Assembly: GCA_021808205.1 (NCBI GenBank) | Contig: JAKBCD010000157.1 | Span: 1 to 5,645, forward strand | Direction of reading: 5' to 3' | From: Pseudomonadota bacterium | Lineage (GTDB): Bacteria > Pseudomonadota > Alphaproteobacteria > Acetobacterales > Acetobacteraceae | Length of the DNA stretch: 5,645 nucleotides | Shown here: positions 1 through 4,913 of the stretch, in pieces | How the letters are laid out: every line of letters starts with the position of its first letter | Numbering within the stretch: position 1 is the stretch's first letter | Notes under the pieces: generated by a model | Databases searched by the model: none | What the model saw: only the letters and a program-made list of their open reading frames with translations | What the model was told of the DNA's origin: nothing | Position numbers and translations under genes: made by a program

Positions 1-1
1 C

Positions 2-268
2 AACCCGCTGGATTCGGTGCGCAACGCGCTGGGGCTGGACCAGCTTTCCATCGGCAGCTCCGCCAGCGGCGCACCCTCGGTGCAGGCCGGGCGCTACGTG
101 GCGCCAGGCGTTTATGTGGGGGCCAGCCAGGCCACCAGCGGCCAGGGCACCACGGCAAATGTAGAGATCAATTTGTACAAGGGGCTGAAGCTGCAAAGCT
201 CCACCGGCACGGACAGCACCGGCCAGAACAGCAGCAGCGTCGGGCTTAGCTATCAGTTCAATTACTAG
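2..268 (+). CDS. tamB: TamB-like translocation/assembly module, C-terminal fragment
   Basis: This is the last 88 residues of a much larger protein whose start lies left of the window. TamB is an inner-membrane-anchored, beta-helical periplasmic protein that bridges to the outer membrane and works with the Omp85 protein TamA, in outer-membrane protein assembly and/or lipid transport. What is seen is the typical alphaproteobacterial TamB end. It has a leucine/aspartate-rich entry (NPLDSVRNALGLDQLSIG), a 'AGRYVAPGVYVGAS' strand pair matching the family's 'aGkYisdnvYv' pattern, alternating beta strands rich in S, T, G and N, and a terminal aromatic residue (QFNY) as in outer-membrane-directed C-termini. 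An internal GTG at 17 is only an in-frame valine codon, not a start. The gene ends at TAG 266-268 and converges on the operon at 332-4105. TamA would be expected to the left but is not visible. The family call is good; the exact activity is inferred. Confidence 0.85.
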   Translation, partial: NPLDSVRNALGLDQLSIGSSASGAPSVQAGRYVAPGVYVGASQATSGQGTTANVEINLYKGLKLQSSTGTDSTGQNSSSVGLSYQFNY

Positions 269-329
269 AGCGCGATGACTTTAGGTTCGCTCAAACATAA
301 AACTAGAAACTAGAGCCCGATCGGCTCTA
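266..329. repeat. TAGAGC-bounded intergenic repeat-like element
   Basis: The gap between the two convergent genes is bounded by TAGAGC at 266-271 and its inverse GCTCTA at 324-329. A second forward copy (TAGAGCCCGATCG, 311-323) matches the left end (TAGAGCGCGATGA, 266-278) at 10 of 13 positions. Two perfect tandem copies of AAACTAG lie at 300-313. The arrangement looks like the short palindromic intergenic repeats scattered in alphaproteobacterial genomes. I see only one copy here, so dispersal is an inference. The left end includes the tamB stop codon. Confidence 0.35.
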
Positions 330-332
330 TTT
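311..332. terminator. Hairpin between convergent genes, possible bidirectional terminator
   Basis: A perfect 7-bp stem TAGAGCC (311-317) / GGCTCTA (323-329) closes a 5-nt loop. It is followed by TTT on the + strand. Read on the - strand, it is followed by GTTTCTAGTTTT. It sits 42 bp after the tamB stop and just beyond the stop of the membrane-protein gene at 332, where a shared terminator is expected. The U tracts are short and interrupted, so its strength is doubtful. Confidence 0.5.
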
Positions 333-1813
333 CATCGATCTGGAGGCGGAACCCAGGGCACGAGGTTAAGTGCTGTCAGATTCAGCGCCTTATTTGTAGC
401 CAGCCGCAGCGCGGTTCCCGGCACCTTATAAAACCGCTCCAGCCCGGCGCGCCCGGCCAATTGCAAACACGGCCTGGTGCCCGGCCCATGCGGAAAGAAA
501 ATCACGGTGTCCGGCATTGAGTGCTGCGGAGACATCACCCACTGCGCCCGCTTGAAAAGATCCGGGGCCAGCGAGATCACGCTGCCATCCGCAACAACAT
601 GGCCAAGCGGGGCGCGCCCGAAGGCGGCCATCGCCTGCTCGGTGGCGGTTTGGACCGCCAGGCTGGGGGGATTAAAAAAATCACCTGGAAAATGCTGCTC
701 TTGCGGGTTTTGTAGCCCCCACAAGCCAATGAAGGACGCAAGCAACATCGCCACGAATGCAAAAAATGTACGCCGGCGCTGTAAAAAACCGGCAACCCCG
801 AATCGCTCCGCAAACATCTGGGCCGACAACGGCCAGAAAAGCCCAAAGACCATCGGGAACGGATAATAATTGCTGAGCGTACCGGCGATCTGGCTGACCG
901 CAAGCCAGTTCAGCCCCAGCCAGGGCAGGCATGACACAAACCCCGCCGCAAGTGCGGGCATTTGCCAACGTTCCGCCAGAACAAGCCCGATCACAAACGG
1001 CAAAAATAAATAAACCCGGTACAGGCAATAAAACACCAGGCGCATGGCCAGCTGCGTAAAGCTGATCTCTGAAAATAGCGGGGTGCCAAGATACACGCGC
1101 CGCAATGCGTCACCGCCTGGGAAGTATAAATGCTGGACCGCCACGGCCACCACACTCCAGCACAGCGCGGCCACAGCATAGCCCAGCAGGATGCGCAGCT
1201 TTGCCCGGTCAACTCCTTGCCAATACAGCCCCAACGCGCCGGTCAGCAGCACCAGCCCGAGGTGAAACCCCGCATCCTCCCGCGTCATCAGGCAGAGGAT
1301 GAAGAACAGCCGCGCCAACCAGACTCGGCCACAGGCCAGCGCCGCCAGAAAGGCCATGCCGGCGGCGACGATCAAAAGCTCGAAATGTGGGTTGCAGGAT
1401 GCCGCGATCACCATGCCGTTGAAGGCGAATAAAACCGCGAGACCAGCCGCCAAAGGCCGCGCCACGGCCAGCCGTGCCAGCAACACGTATACCGGCAGCG
1501 CCATGATCGCTTGCACCACGCCCAGAAACACCGCGAAGAACTGCACCCGAGTGAGCGGCAACAGCCAGGAGATGCCGGATGTCAGCCAGAACACCAGCGC
1601 CATATGGGTGGCAAGAAAACTCTGTCTGCCTGAAACCTGCGGCAGGCGCAGCATCCAATCACTATGCCAGATGATCGAGGCCAGCACCCCGTCATCGCCC
1701 CACCAGACGCCGTTGATATAAAAGCTGCGCAGTCCCAGCGTGAAGAAGGCCGCCAGCGGGATGGCCGCCACCAGCAGCGGCAGCCCCAGGCGCAGAAGCT
1801 TATTGCCGCTCAC
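332..1813 (-). CDS. DUF2079-like multi-pass membrane protein (putative GT-C-type glycosyltransferase)
   Basis: This encodes 493 residues with about ten hydrophobic segments from residue 8 to 366, then a soluble C-terminal part (about 370-493). The pattern resembles DUF2079 proteins, which are thought to be GT-C-fold enzymes moving sugars from polyprenyl-phosphate donors outside the inner membrane. Supporting features are a first extracytoplasmic loop with paired aspartates (D40-D41, typical of GT-C catalytic loops), H70 in a 'ATHMAL' position, 'NPHFE' (141-145, compare the DFH motif) and 'TREDAG' (177-182, compare the family's KED motif). A C-terminal stretch with 'VVADGSVISLAPDL' resembles the family tail. 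The start is a GTG at 1813-1811, overlapping the last 14 bases of prfC. There is no clear Shine-Dalgarno sequence, so translation probably depends on ribosomes finishing prfC. The next in-frame ATG, at residue 54, would remove the first membrane segment and the DD loop. Family assignment is moderate; substrate and acceptor are unknown. Confidence 0.7.
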   Translation of the reverse strand: MSGNKLLRLGLPLLVAAIPLAAFFTLGLRSFYINGVWWGDDGVLASIIWHSDWMLRLPQVSGRQSFLATHMALVFWLTSGISWLLPLTRVQFFAVFLGVVQAIMALPVYVLLARLAVARPLAAGLAVLFAFNGMVIAASCNPHFELLIVAAGMAFLAALACGRVWLARLFFILCLMTREDAGFHLGLVLLTGALGLYWQGVDRAKLRILLGYAVAALCWSVVAVAVQHLYFPGGDALRRVYLGTPLFSEISFTQLAMRLVFYCLYRVYLFLPFVIGLVLAERWQMPALAAGFVSCLPWLGLNWLAVSQIAGTLSNYYPFPMVFGLFWPLSAQMFAERFGVAGFLQRRRTFFAFVAMLLASFIGLWGLQNPQEQHFPGDFFNPPSLAVQTATEQAMAAFGRAPLGHVVADGSVISLAPDLFKRAQWVMSPQHSMPDTVIFFPHGPGTRPCLQLAGRAGLERFYKVPGTALRLATNKALNLTALNLVPWVPPPDR

Positions 1814-3368
1814 GCGTGGCTGAGAAGGTAATCTCAGGGAAGTTTTCCTTCATCCGGTTCAGCTCCCAGGCATTGCGCACCAGGTATACCGGCGCGCCGT
1901 CGCGGTCTTCGCTAATGGCACTCTTGTTCACCTCGATGAAGAATTTCAACCGCGCCGCATCCTCGGAGAAGATCCAGCGCGCCGTGTCGAAGGGCGCCGG
2001 GTCGAAGCCAATCGGCACGTTATATTCCTGCTCAATCCGCGAGGAGAGCACATCCAGCTGCAGCATGCCGACGACGCCGACGATCCAGTCCGCCCCGGTC
2101 ATCGGCCGGAACACCTGGGTGACACCCTCTTCCGCCAGATCCTCCAGCGCCTTGCGCATCTGCTTGGCCTTCATCGGGTCGGCCAGGCGCACCCGGCGCA
2201 GGATTTCCGGGGCGAAATCCGGAATGCCGGTGAAGCGCAACTTCTCGCCCTCGGTCAGCGTGTCGCCCACCCGCAGCGTGCCATGGTTGGGAATGCCGAT
2301 GATGTCGCCGGGGAAGGCTTCTTCCGCCAGCGAGCGGTCCTGGGCGAAGAAGAAGATCGGCGCCTGGATCGCCATCGGCTTGCCGGTGCGCGAATGGTTT
2401 AACTTCATGCCGCGGGTGAATTTGCCGGAGCAGATGCGGGTGAAGGCGATGCGGTCGCGGTGCTGCGGGTCCATATTCGCCTGCACCTTGAACACGAAGC
2501 CGGTCACCGGCTTCTCCTCCGGCGCCACCTCGCGCACATCGGTCGCGCGGGGCTGCGGCGGCGGGGCGTTGGCGACCAGCCCTTCCAACAGCTCACGCAC
2601 GGAGTAATCCTTCAGCGCCGAACCGAAATAAACTGGCGTCAGATGCCCTTCCTCGAAAGATTGACGGTCAAATTCCGGGTAGGCCGCGCGGATCAGCTCC
2701 ACATCCTCATCCAGCTGCACCTTCTGGTCAGCCGGGATGGCGAAGCTCTGCGCCGGGCCGTCCTCGCCGGGCTTGCGGGCGGAAACCAGCTTGTCGTTGC
2801 GGATGTCAAAACAACCACGGAACAGCCCGCCCGAGCCGATCGGCCAGACCATCGGGCAGATATCCAGCGCCAGCGTATCCGCAATCTCGTCCAGCAGCGC
2901 GAACGGGTTCTGGCCCTCACGGTCAATTTTGTTAATGAAGGTGGTGATGGGAATATTCCGCAGGCGGCAGACCTCGAACAGTTTTTTGGTCTGCAGCTCG
3001 ATGCCCTTGGCCGCGTCAATCACCATCACCGCAGAATCAACCGCCGTGAGCGTGCGGTAGGTATCCTCAGAGAAATCCTCGTGGCCTGGCGTGTCCAGCA
3101 AATTGAACACCGCCCCGCCGAATTCGAAGGTCATTACCGAGGACGTGACAGAGATGCCGCGCTGGCGCTCGATCTTCATCCAGTCCGAGCGGGTGTTGCG
3201 CCGGTCCTGCCGGGCCTTCACCATGCCCGCCTCGCGGATGGCGCCGCCAAACAGCAGCAGCTTCTCGGTCAGCGTGGTCTTGCCCGCATCCGGGTGGGAA
3301 ATAATTGCGAAGGTCCGGCGCGGGGGAACCCCGGCAGCCGCCTCGCTCTGGTGCAGGGCCTGGTCCAT
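1800..3368 (-). CDS. prfC: Peptide chain release factor 3 (RF3)
   Basis: RF3 is a cytoplasmic translational GTPase that removes RF1/RF2 from the ribosome after peptide release and contributes to post-peptidyl-transfer quality control. At 522 residues it is close to the usual 525-530. All G motifs are visible: G1 SHPDAGKTT (24-32), G2 region QRGISVTSS (69-77), G3 DTPGHEDF (92-99), G4 NKID (146-149) and G5 GSAL (249-252). The string EDTYRTLTAVD (101-111) is characteristic of RF3 rather than EF-G. Domain II starts near residue 287 (TGFVFKVQANMDPQHRDR), and the RF3 C-terminal domain follows. The ATG at 3368 is the only reasonable start, because an in-frame TAG lies three codons upstream (3380-3378). 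It has no good Shine-Dalgarno sequence, and a possible GGCGC/GCGCC hairpin sits just before it. The gene follows the SDR gene by 44 bp and overlaps the next gene by 14 bp, so it is likely mid-operon. It appears intact. Confidence 0.97.
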   Translation of the reverse strand: MDQALHQSEAAAGVPPRRTFAIISHPDAGKTTLTEKLLLFGGAIREAGMVKARQDRRNTRSDWMKIERQRGISVTSSVMTFEFGGAVFNLLDTPGHEDFSEDTYRTLTAVDSAVMVIDAAKGIELQTKKLFEVCRLRNIPITTFINKIDREGQNPFALLDEIADTLALDICPMVWPIGSGGLFRGCFDIRNDKLVSARKPGEDGPAQSFAIPADQKVQLDEDVELIRAAYPEFDRQSFEEGHLTPVYFGSALKDYSVRELLEGLVANAPPPQPRATDVREVAPEEKPVTGFVFKVQANMDPQHRDRIAFTRICSGKFTRGMKLNHSRTGKPMAIQAPIFFFAQDRSLAEEAFPGDIIGIPNHGTLRVGDTLTEGEKLRFTGIPDFAPEILRRVRLADPMKAKQMRKALEDLAEEGVTQVFRPMTGADWIVGVVGMLQLDVLSSRIEQEYNVPIGFDPAPFDTARWIFSEDAARLKFFIEVNKSAISEDRDGAPVYLVRNAWELNRMKENFPEITFSATRERQ

Positions 3369-3412
3369 CGCGGCGCTCTAGCAAGGTTTCGCGCCAAAAC
3401 CAACCAGCCGAC

Positions 3413-4105
3413 CTACCACGGCACAATCTTGCCGCGATAATCCCTGAACTCATGCCCGCCACCCCCGGCCCGGCTTTCCAGCACATCGGCCATGCCTCGC
3501 GCGCTCGTCTCAACATCCAGCGGCGCGTTGAGGCCACCCATATCCGTGCGCACCCAGCCCGGGTGCAGGTTGGTGATGGTAAGATAATCATGCGCGGCGG
3601 CGAAAGCGCGGGTGAGCCGGTTCAGCATCGCCTTACTGGCGCAGTACAACTCGCTGGCATCATTAGCGTTCAACTCCAGGCTGCCCATCGCCGAGGACAT
3701 GAAGGCCAGCACGCCAGTTTCGGGCCGCAGCGTCGGCACCAGCCCCTCCGCCAGGCGCACGGGGTTGATGGCATTGGTCATCACCACATGCGAAATATCT
3801 TCAACCTTAACCTCGCCCAGGGTCTTCTCAAGCGGGCCGTAGATACCGGCATTCAGTACTACCAGATCGAAGACCTTGCTCTTCATCCGCTCAAGGAACG
3901 CCTCAGTCAGGTTGGGGTTGTTGATATCGAGCGTGTCCAGCGTCAACTGCTCATAATAATTCTCAAGCCCGCCGCCGGAGATGGCGGAGCGCACGGTGGC
4001 GGTGACATGATATCCGCGGCGCAGAAACTCCCTGGCCAGCCCAAGGCCCAGCCCGCGCGATGCCCCCACCACGAGAATGCGCTTCCTGTCCAGCTTGGTG
4101 GCCAT
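3413..4105 (-). CDS. Short-chain dehydrogenase/reductase, C-factor (CsgA)-like
   Basis: This is a 230-residue classical-type SDR, a cytoplasmic NAD(P)-dependent oxidoreductase whose substrate cannot be read from sequence. It has the nucleotide-binding GASRGLG (14-20), R39 after beta-2 (suggesting NADP preference), a DTLDI acidic site (57-61), NAG (85-87), structural N111, serine pair S137-S138, and the catalytic YxxxK as Y154/K158. The 'HPGWVRTDMGG' segment (181-191) is typical of the C-factor/sniffer-like SDR group. The open frame runs up to 4339, but the start at 4105 is chosen for two reasons. An excellent Shine-Dalgarno sequence, AAGGAGGGG (4116-4108), lies directly before it, and the canonical beta-1 strand begins at residue 9. 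The extra upstream 78 codons do not resemble any SDR extension and overlap the intergenic signals. It is first in the probable operon with prfC, 44 bp downstream. An annotation starting at 4339 would be an over-extension. Confidence 0.92.
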   Translation of the reverse strand: MATKLDRKRILVVGASRGLGLGLAREFLRRGYHVTATVRSAISGGGLENYYEQLTLDTLDINNPNLTEAFLERMKSKVFDLVVLNAGIYGPLEKTLGEVKVEDISHVVMTNAINPVRLAEGLVPTLRPETGVLAFMSSAMGSLELNANDASELYCASKAMLNRLTRAFAAAHDYLTITNLHPGWVRTDMGGLNAPLDVETSARGMADVLESRAGGGGHEFRDYRGKIVPW

Positions 4106-4107
4106 TA

Positions 4108-4116
4108 CCCCTCCTT
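4108..4116 (-). promoter_or_regulatory. Strong ribosome binding site of the SDR gene
   Basis: AAGGAGGGG on the - strand is nearly a full anti-16S match and ends two bases before the ATG at 4105, with the GGAGG core about 4 nt away. It decides the start of the SDR gene against the longer open frame reaching 4339. The alternative ATG at 4123 lies upstream of this site and has no such signal. Confidence 0.85.
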
Positions 4117-4181
4117 CATCCATCGTCCCGCAAGAGAAACGCCTATCCGCCCGCAAAACAAGAGCCATGCGCGAATGTGGC

Positions 4182-4210
4182 TTGGCAAAACATGATTTGC
4201 TACTTAGCCT
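4182..4210 (+). promoter_or_regulatory. Possible rightward sigma-70-type promoter
   Basis: TTGGCA (4182-4187; 5 of 6 to the -35 consensus) is followed after 17 bp by TAGCCT (4205-4210; only 3 of 6, but keeping the key T, A and final T). Initiation near 4217 would give a leader of about 150 nt ending at the terminator at 4370. The match is weak and could be chance. Confidence 0.25.
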
Positions 4211-4252
4211 GATTGCCCAATGCAAACGAACCAAACCCCTCTTAGCAACGCC

Positions 4253-4273
4253 TTTGCCATGATTATTGGCAAA
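4253..4273. repeat. Perfect 7-bp inverted repeat, possible operator
   Basis: TTTGCCA (4253-4259) and TGGCAAA (4267-4273) form a perfect dyad around a 7-bp AT-rich spacer, between divergent transcription units. On the - strand the left arm supplies a TTGCCA that could act as a -35 element for the SDR operon, so a protein bound here could control it. There is no U tract, so it is not a terminator. No regulator is identified. Confidence 0.4.
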
Positions 4274-4298
4274 GTGTGGCTGCGCGCGGGGTTGCGGA

Positions 4299-4370
4299 GG
4301 GGGTGAACGGAAACATTCCGGTCTGAGAGTCTTCACCACCCCGCCCGATCCTTCCGGCGGGGTTTGTTTT
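4299..4370 (+). ncRNA. Candidate structured leader RNA / attenuator
   Basis: On the + strand GGGGGTGAA (4299-4307) can pair with TTCACCACCCC (4332-4342) with one bulged A. It encloses a tight hairpin CGGAA-ACA-TTCCG (4308-4320) and an unpaired 11-nt stretch (4321-4331). The CCCC at 4339-4342 is also the left arm of the terminator at 4339-4362, so the two folds exclude each other, as in attenuators and riboswitches. It lies 45 bp before the 60-codon gene at 4416. It matches no riboswitch class I recognise; the CTGAGAG inside recalls the TPP signature, but the rest of that aptamer is absent. It could instead be the 3' end of a small RNA. This is pairing by eye only. Confidence 0.35.
4339..4370 (+). 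terminator. Rho-independent terminator
   Basis: A GC-only 7-bp stem, CCCCGCC (4339-4345) / GGCGGGG (4356-4362), with a 10-nt loop, is followed directly by TTTGTTTT (4363-4370). On the opposite strand no U tract follows, so it acts rightward only. No gene lies immediately upstream on the + strand, which implies a non-coding transcript or leader ending here. Confidence 0.7.
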
Positions 4371-4401
4371 GGGGAACATCACTCCGCCCCTCTCCAGTAA
4401 C

Positions 4402-4407
4402 GAGGAG
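4402..4407 (+). promoter_or_regulatory. Ribosome binding site of the 60-codon gene
   Basis: GAGGAG lies 8 nt before the ATG at 4416. It is the main reason to accept this short frame as a gene and to prefer this start over the overlapping frames that open at 4364 and 4369 without such a signal. Confidence 0.7.
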
Positions 4408-4415
4408 CCTTTCCC

Positions 4416-4598
4416 ATGTCTGCCCTGGCCTTATTGCCGCTGCTGGTTTTCTGCGCTGCCGCCGGTCTTGGCTTCGCCGCCGTGGCGGTGGGGCGGATCA
4501 AAGCGCGCCGCCCTATCCCACCCCCGCCGCGTGGCTTTCGCCCGGTGGTCATCCAAGGCGGCAAGGCGCAAATGCCGACCCAGGAAACCCGGCCATGA
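4416..4598 (+). CDS. Small single-span membrane protein, unknown function
   Basis: This encodes 60 residues. Residues 3-26 (ALALLPLLVFCAAAGLGFAAVAVG) form one strongly hydrophobic helix containing a cysteine at 13. It is followed by a basic stretch (RIKARR, 27-32) that would hold the C-terminal end in the cytoplasm, then a proline-rich tail (PIPPPPRGFRPVV, 33-45). There is no lipobox (the residues before C13 do not fit L-x-x-C), so I read it as a membrane anchor, not a lipoprotein. A good ribosome binding site at 4402-4407 supports the start. It lies 45 bp after the terminator at 4370 and 73 bp before the DUF2188-like gene, so it may be controlled by readthrough at the terminator. I do not recognise a family. 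The alternative is a chance frame in GC-rich DNA, but the hydrophobic-then-basic layout with a ribosome binding site makes a real gene more likely. Confidence 0.6.
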   Translation: MSALALLPLLVFCAAAGLGFAAVAVGRIKARRPIPPPPRGFRPVVIQGGKAQMPTQETRP

Positions 4599-4617
4599 CC
4601 AGCATTTGCACGGGCCA

Positions 4618-4646
4618 TGGCAAGGCTGCGCTGATGCCCATATAAT
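4618..4646 (+). promoter_or_regulatory. Promoter of the DUF2188-like gene
   Basis: A perfect TATAAT (4641-4646) lies 17 bp after TGGCAA (4618-4623), a fair -35 element. Transcription would start near 4653, giving a leader of about 20 nt that carries the ribosome binding site. A perfect -10 box stands out in DNA this GC-rich. Confidence 0.5.
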
Positions 4647-4660
4647 GCAACCAACCATAC

Positions 4661-4667
4661 AGGAGGG
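4661..4667 (+). promoter_or_regulatory. Ribosome binding site of the DUF2188-like gene
   Basis: AGGAGGG ends 4 nt before the ATG at 4672 and fixes the start of the 79-residue protein within the longer open frame that begins at 4369. Confidence 0.8.
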
Positions 4668-4671
4668 TGCG

Positions 4672-4911
4672 ATGAGCACGGCACATTACAAGATCGTTCC
4701 ACACGATGGCGGCTTCGCCTACACGCTGAACGGTAGCTTCTCCGAAACCTTTCGTACCCACGACGCCGCCCTGAAAGCCGCCCGCCGCGCCGCTCATGAA
4801 CAGCGTGTGCCGGGCGAGACGGGACTGATCCAATATCAGACCGCCGATGGCGTCTGGCACACTGAAAACGCTTTGGGTATCGACCGACCGGAGGCAGACG
4901 TGGAAGGCTGA
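4672..4911 (+). CDS. DUF2188-like small soluble protein
   Basis: This encodes 79 residues with no signal peptide or membrane segment. The order of elements fits the small DUF2188-type family common in alphaproteobacteria. It has a first strand HYKIVPHDGGFAYTL (5-19), a short SETFRTHDAALKAARRAA helix (24-41) in which threonine/histidine and alternating alanine/arginine are typical, then EQRVPGETGLIQYQ (43-56) and DGVWHTE (59-65). The biochemical role of the family is unknown; related proteins are often linked to stress or general DNA/protein-binding guesses that the sequence does not prove. The start at 4672 is set by AGGAGGG (4661-4667), and a likely own promoter lies at 4618-4646. Its TGA (4909-4911) is 2 bp from the stop of the convergent Hint gene, so at least one transcript must run into the other gene. 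It may also be read through from the small gene 73 bp upstream. Confidence 0.8.
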   Translation: MSTAHYKIVPHDGGFAYTLNGSFSETFRTHDAALKAARRAAHEQRVPGETGLIQYQTADGVWHTENALGIDRPEADVEG

Positions 4912-4913
4912 AC

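Larger units (their letters stand above)
4106..4415. other. Divergent intergenic region with repeated words and RNA signals
   Basis: This 310-bp gap separates the leftward SDR operon from two small rightward genes and must hold promoters for both directions. The word TTGGCAAA occurs at 4182-4189 and 4266-4273, and CATGATT occurs at 4191-4197 and 4258-4264. A perfect inverted repeat lies at 4253-4273. The right third (4299-4370) carries a folded-RNA candidate and an intrinsic terminator. Frames that stay open through this region on both strands have no ribosome binding site and no recognisable protein features, so I read it as non-coding. Confidence 0.6.

Noticed and set aside
2460..3440. 326-codon open frame on the + strand opposite prfC
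   Set aside because: It lies wholly antisense to a well-conserved RF3 gene, and its composition (runs of R, H, Q, L, G) is that of a GC-rich shadow frame. No start signal or domain is seen.
3305..4195. 296-codon open frame on the + strand opposite the SDR gene
   Set aside because: It is antisense to a clear SDR with intact catalytic motifs, is low in recognisable features, and has no ribosome binding site.
4267..4284. Sigma-54 promoter (TGGCA...TGC)
   Set aside because: The spacing between the GG and GC elements does not fit the -24/-12 rule, and the TGGCA is already part of a perfect dyad.
4106..4339. N-terminal extension of the SDR protein up to a start at 4339
   Set aside because: The extra 78 codons show no domain features, and the 4339 start lies in the terminator stem. 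A near-perfect ribosome binding site precedes the ATG at 4105, where the normal SDR beta-1 strand begins.
4299..4345. TPP riboswitch (CTGAGAG near a GGGGGTG)
   Set aside because: The second conserved half of the TPP aptamer (CCTGATC...GCGAAGGGA type) is absent, and the downstream gene is not a thiamine gene.
4369..4911. 180-codon version of the DUF2188-like protein
   Set aside because: The upstream 101 codons overlap the small membrane protein gene in another frame and look unlike protein. The family-like sequence begins at 4672 right after AGGAGGG.
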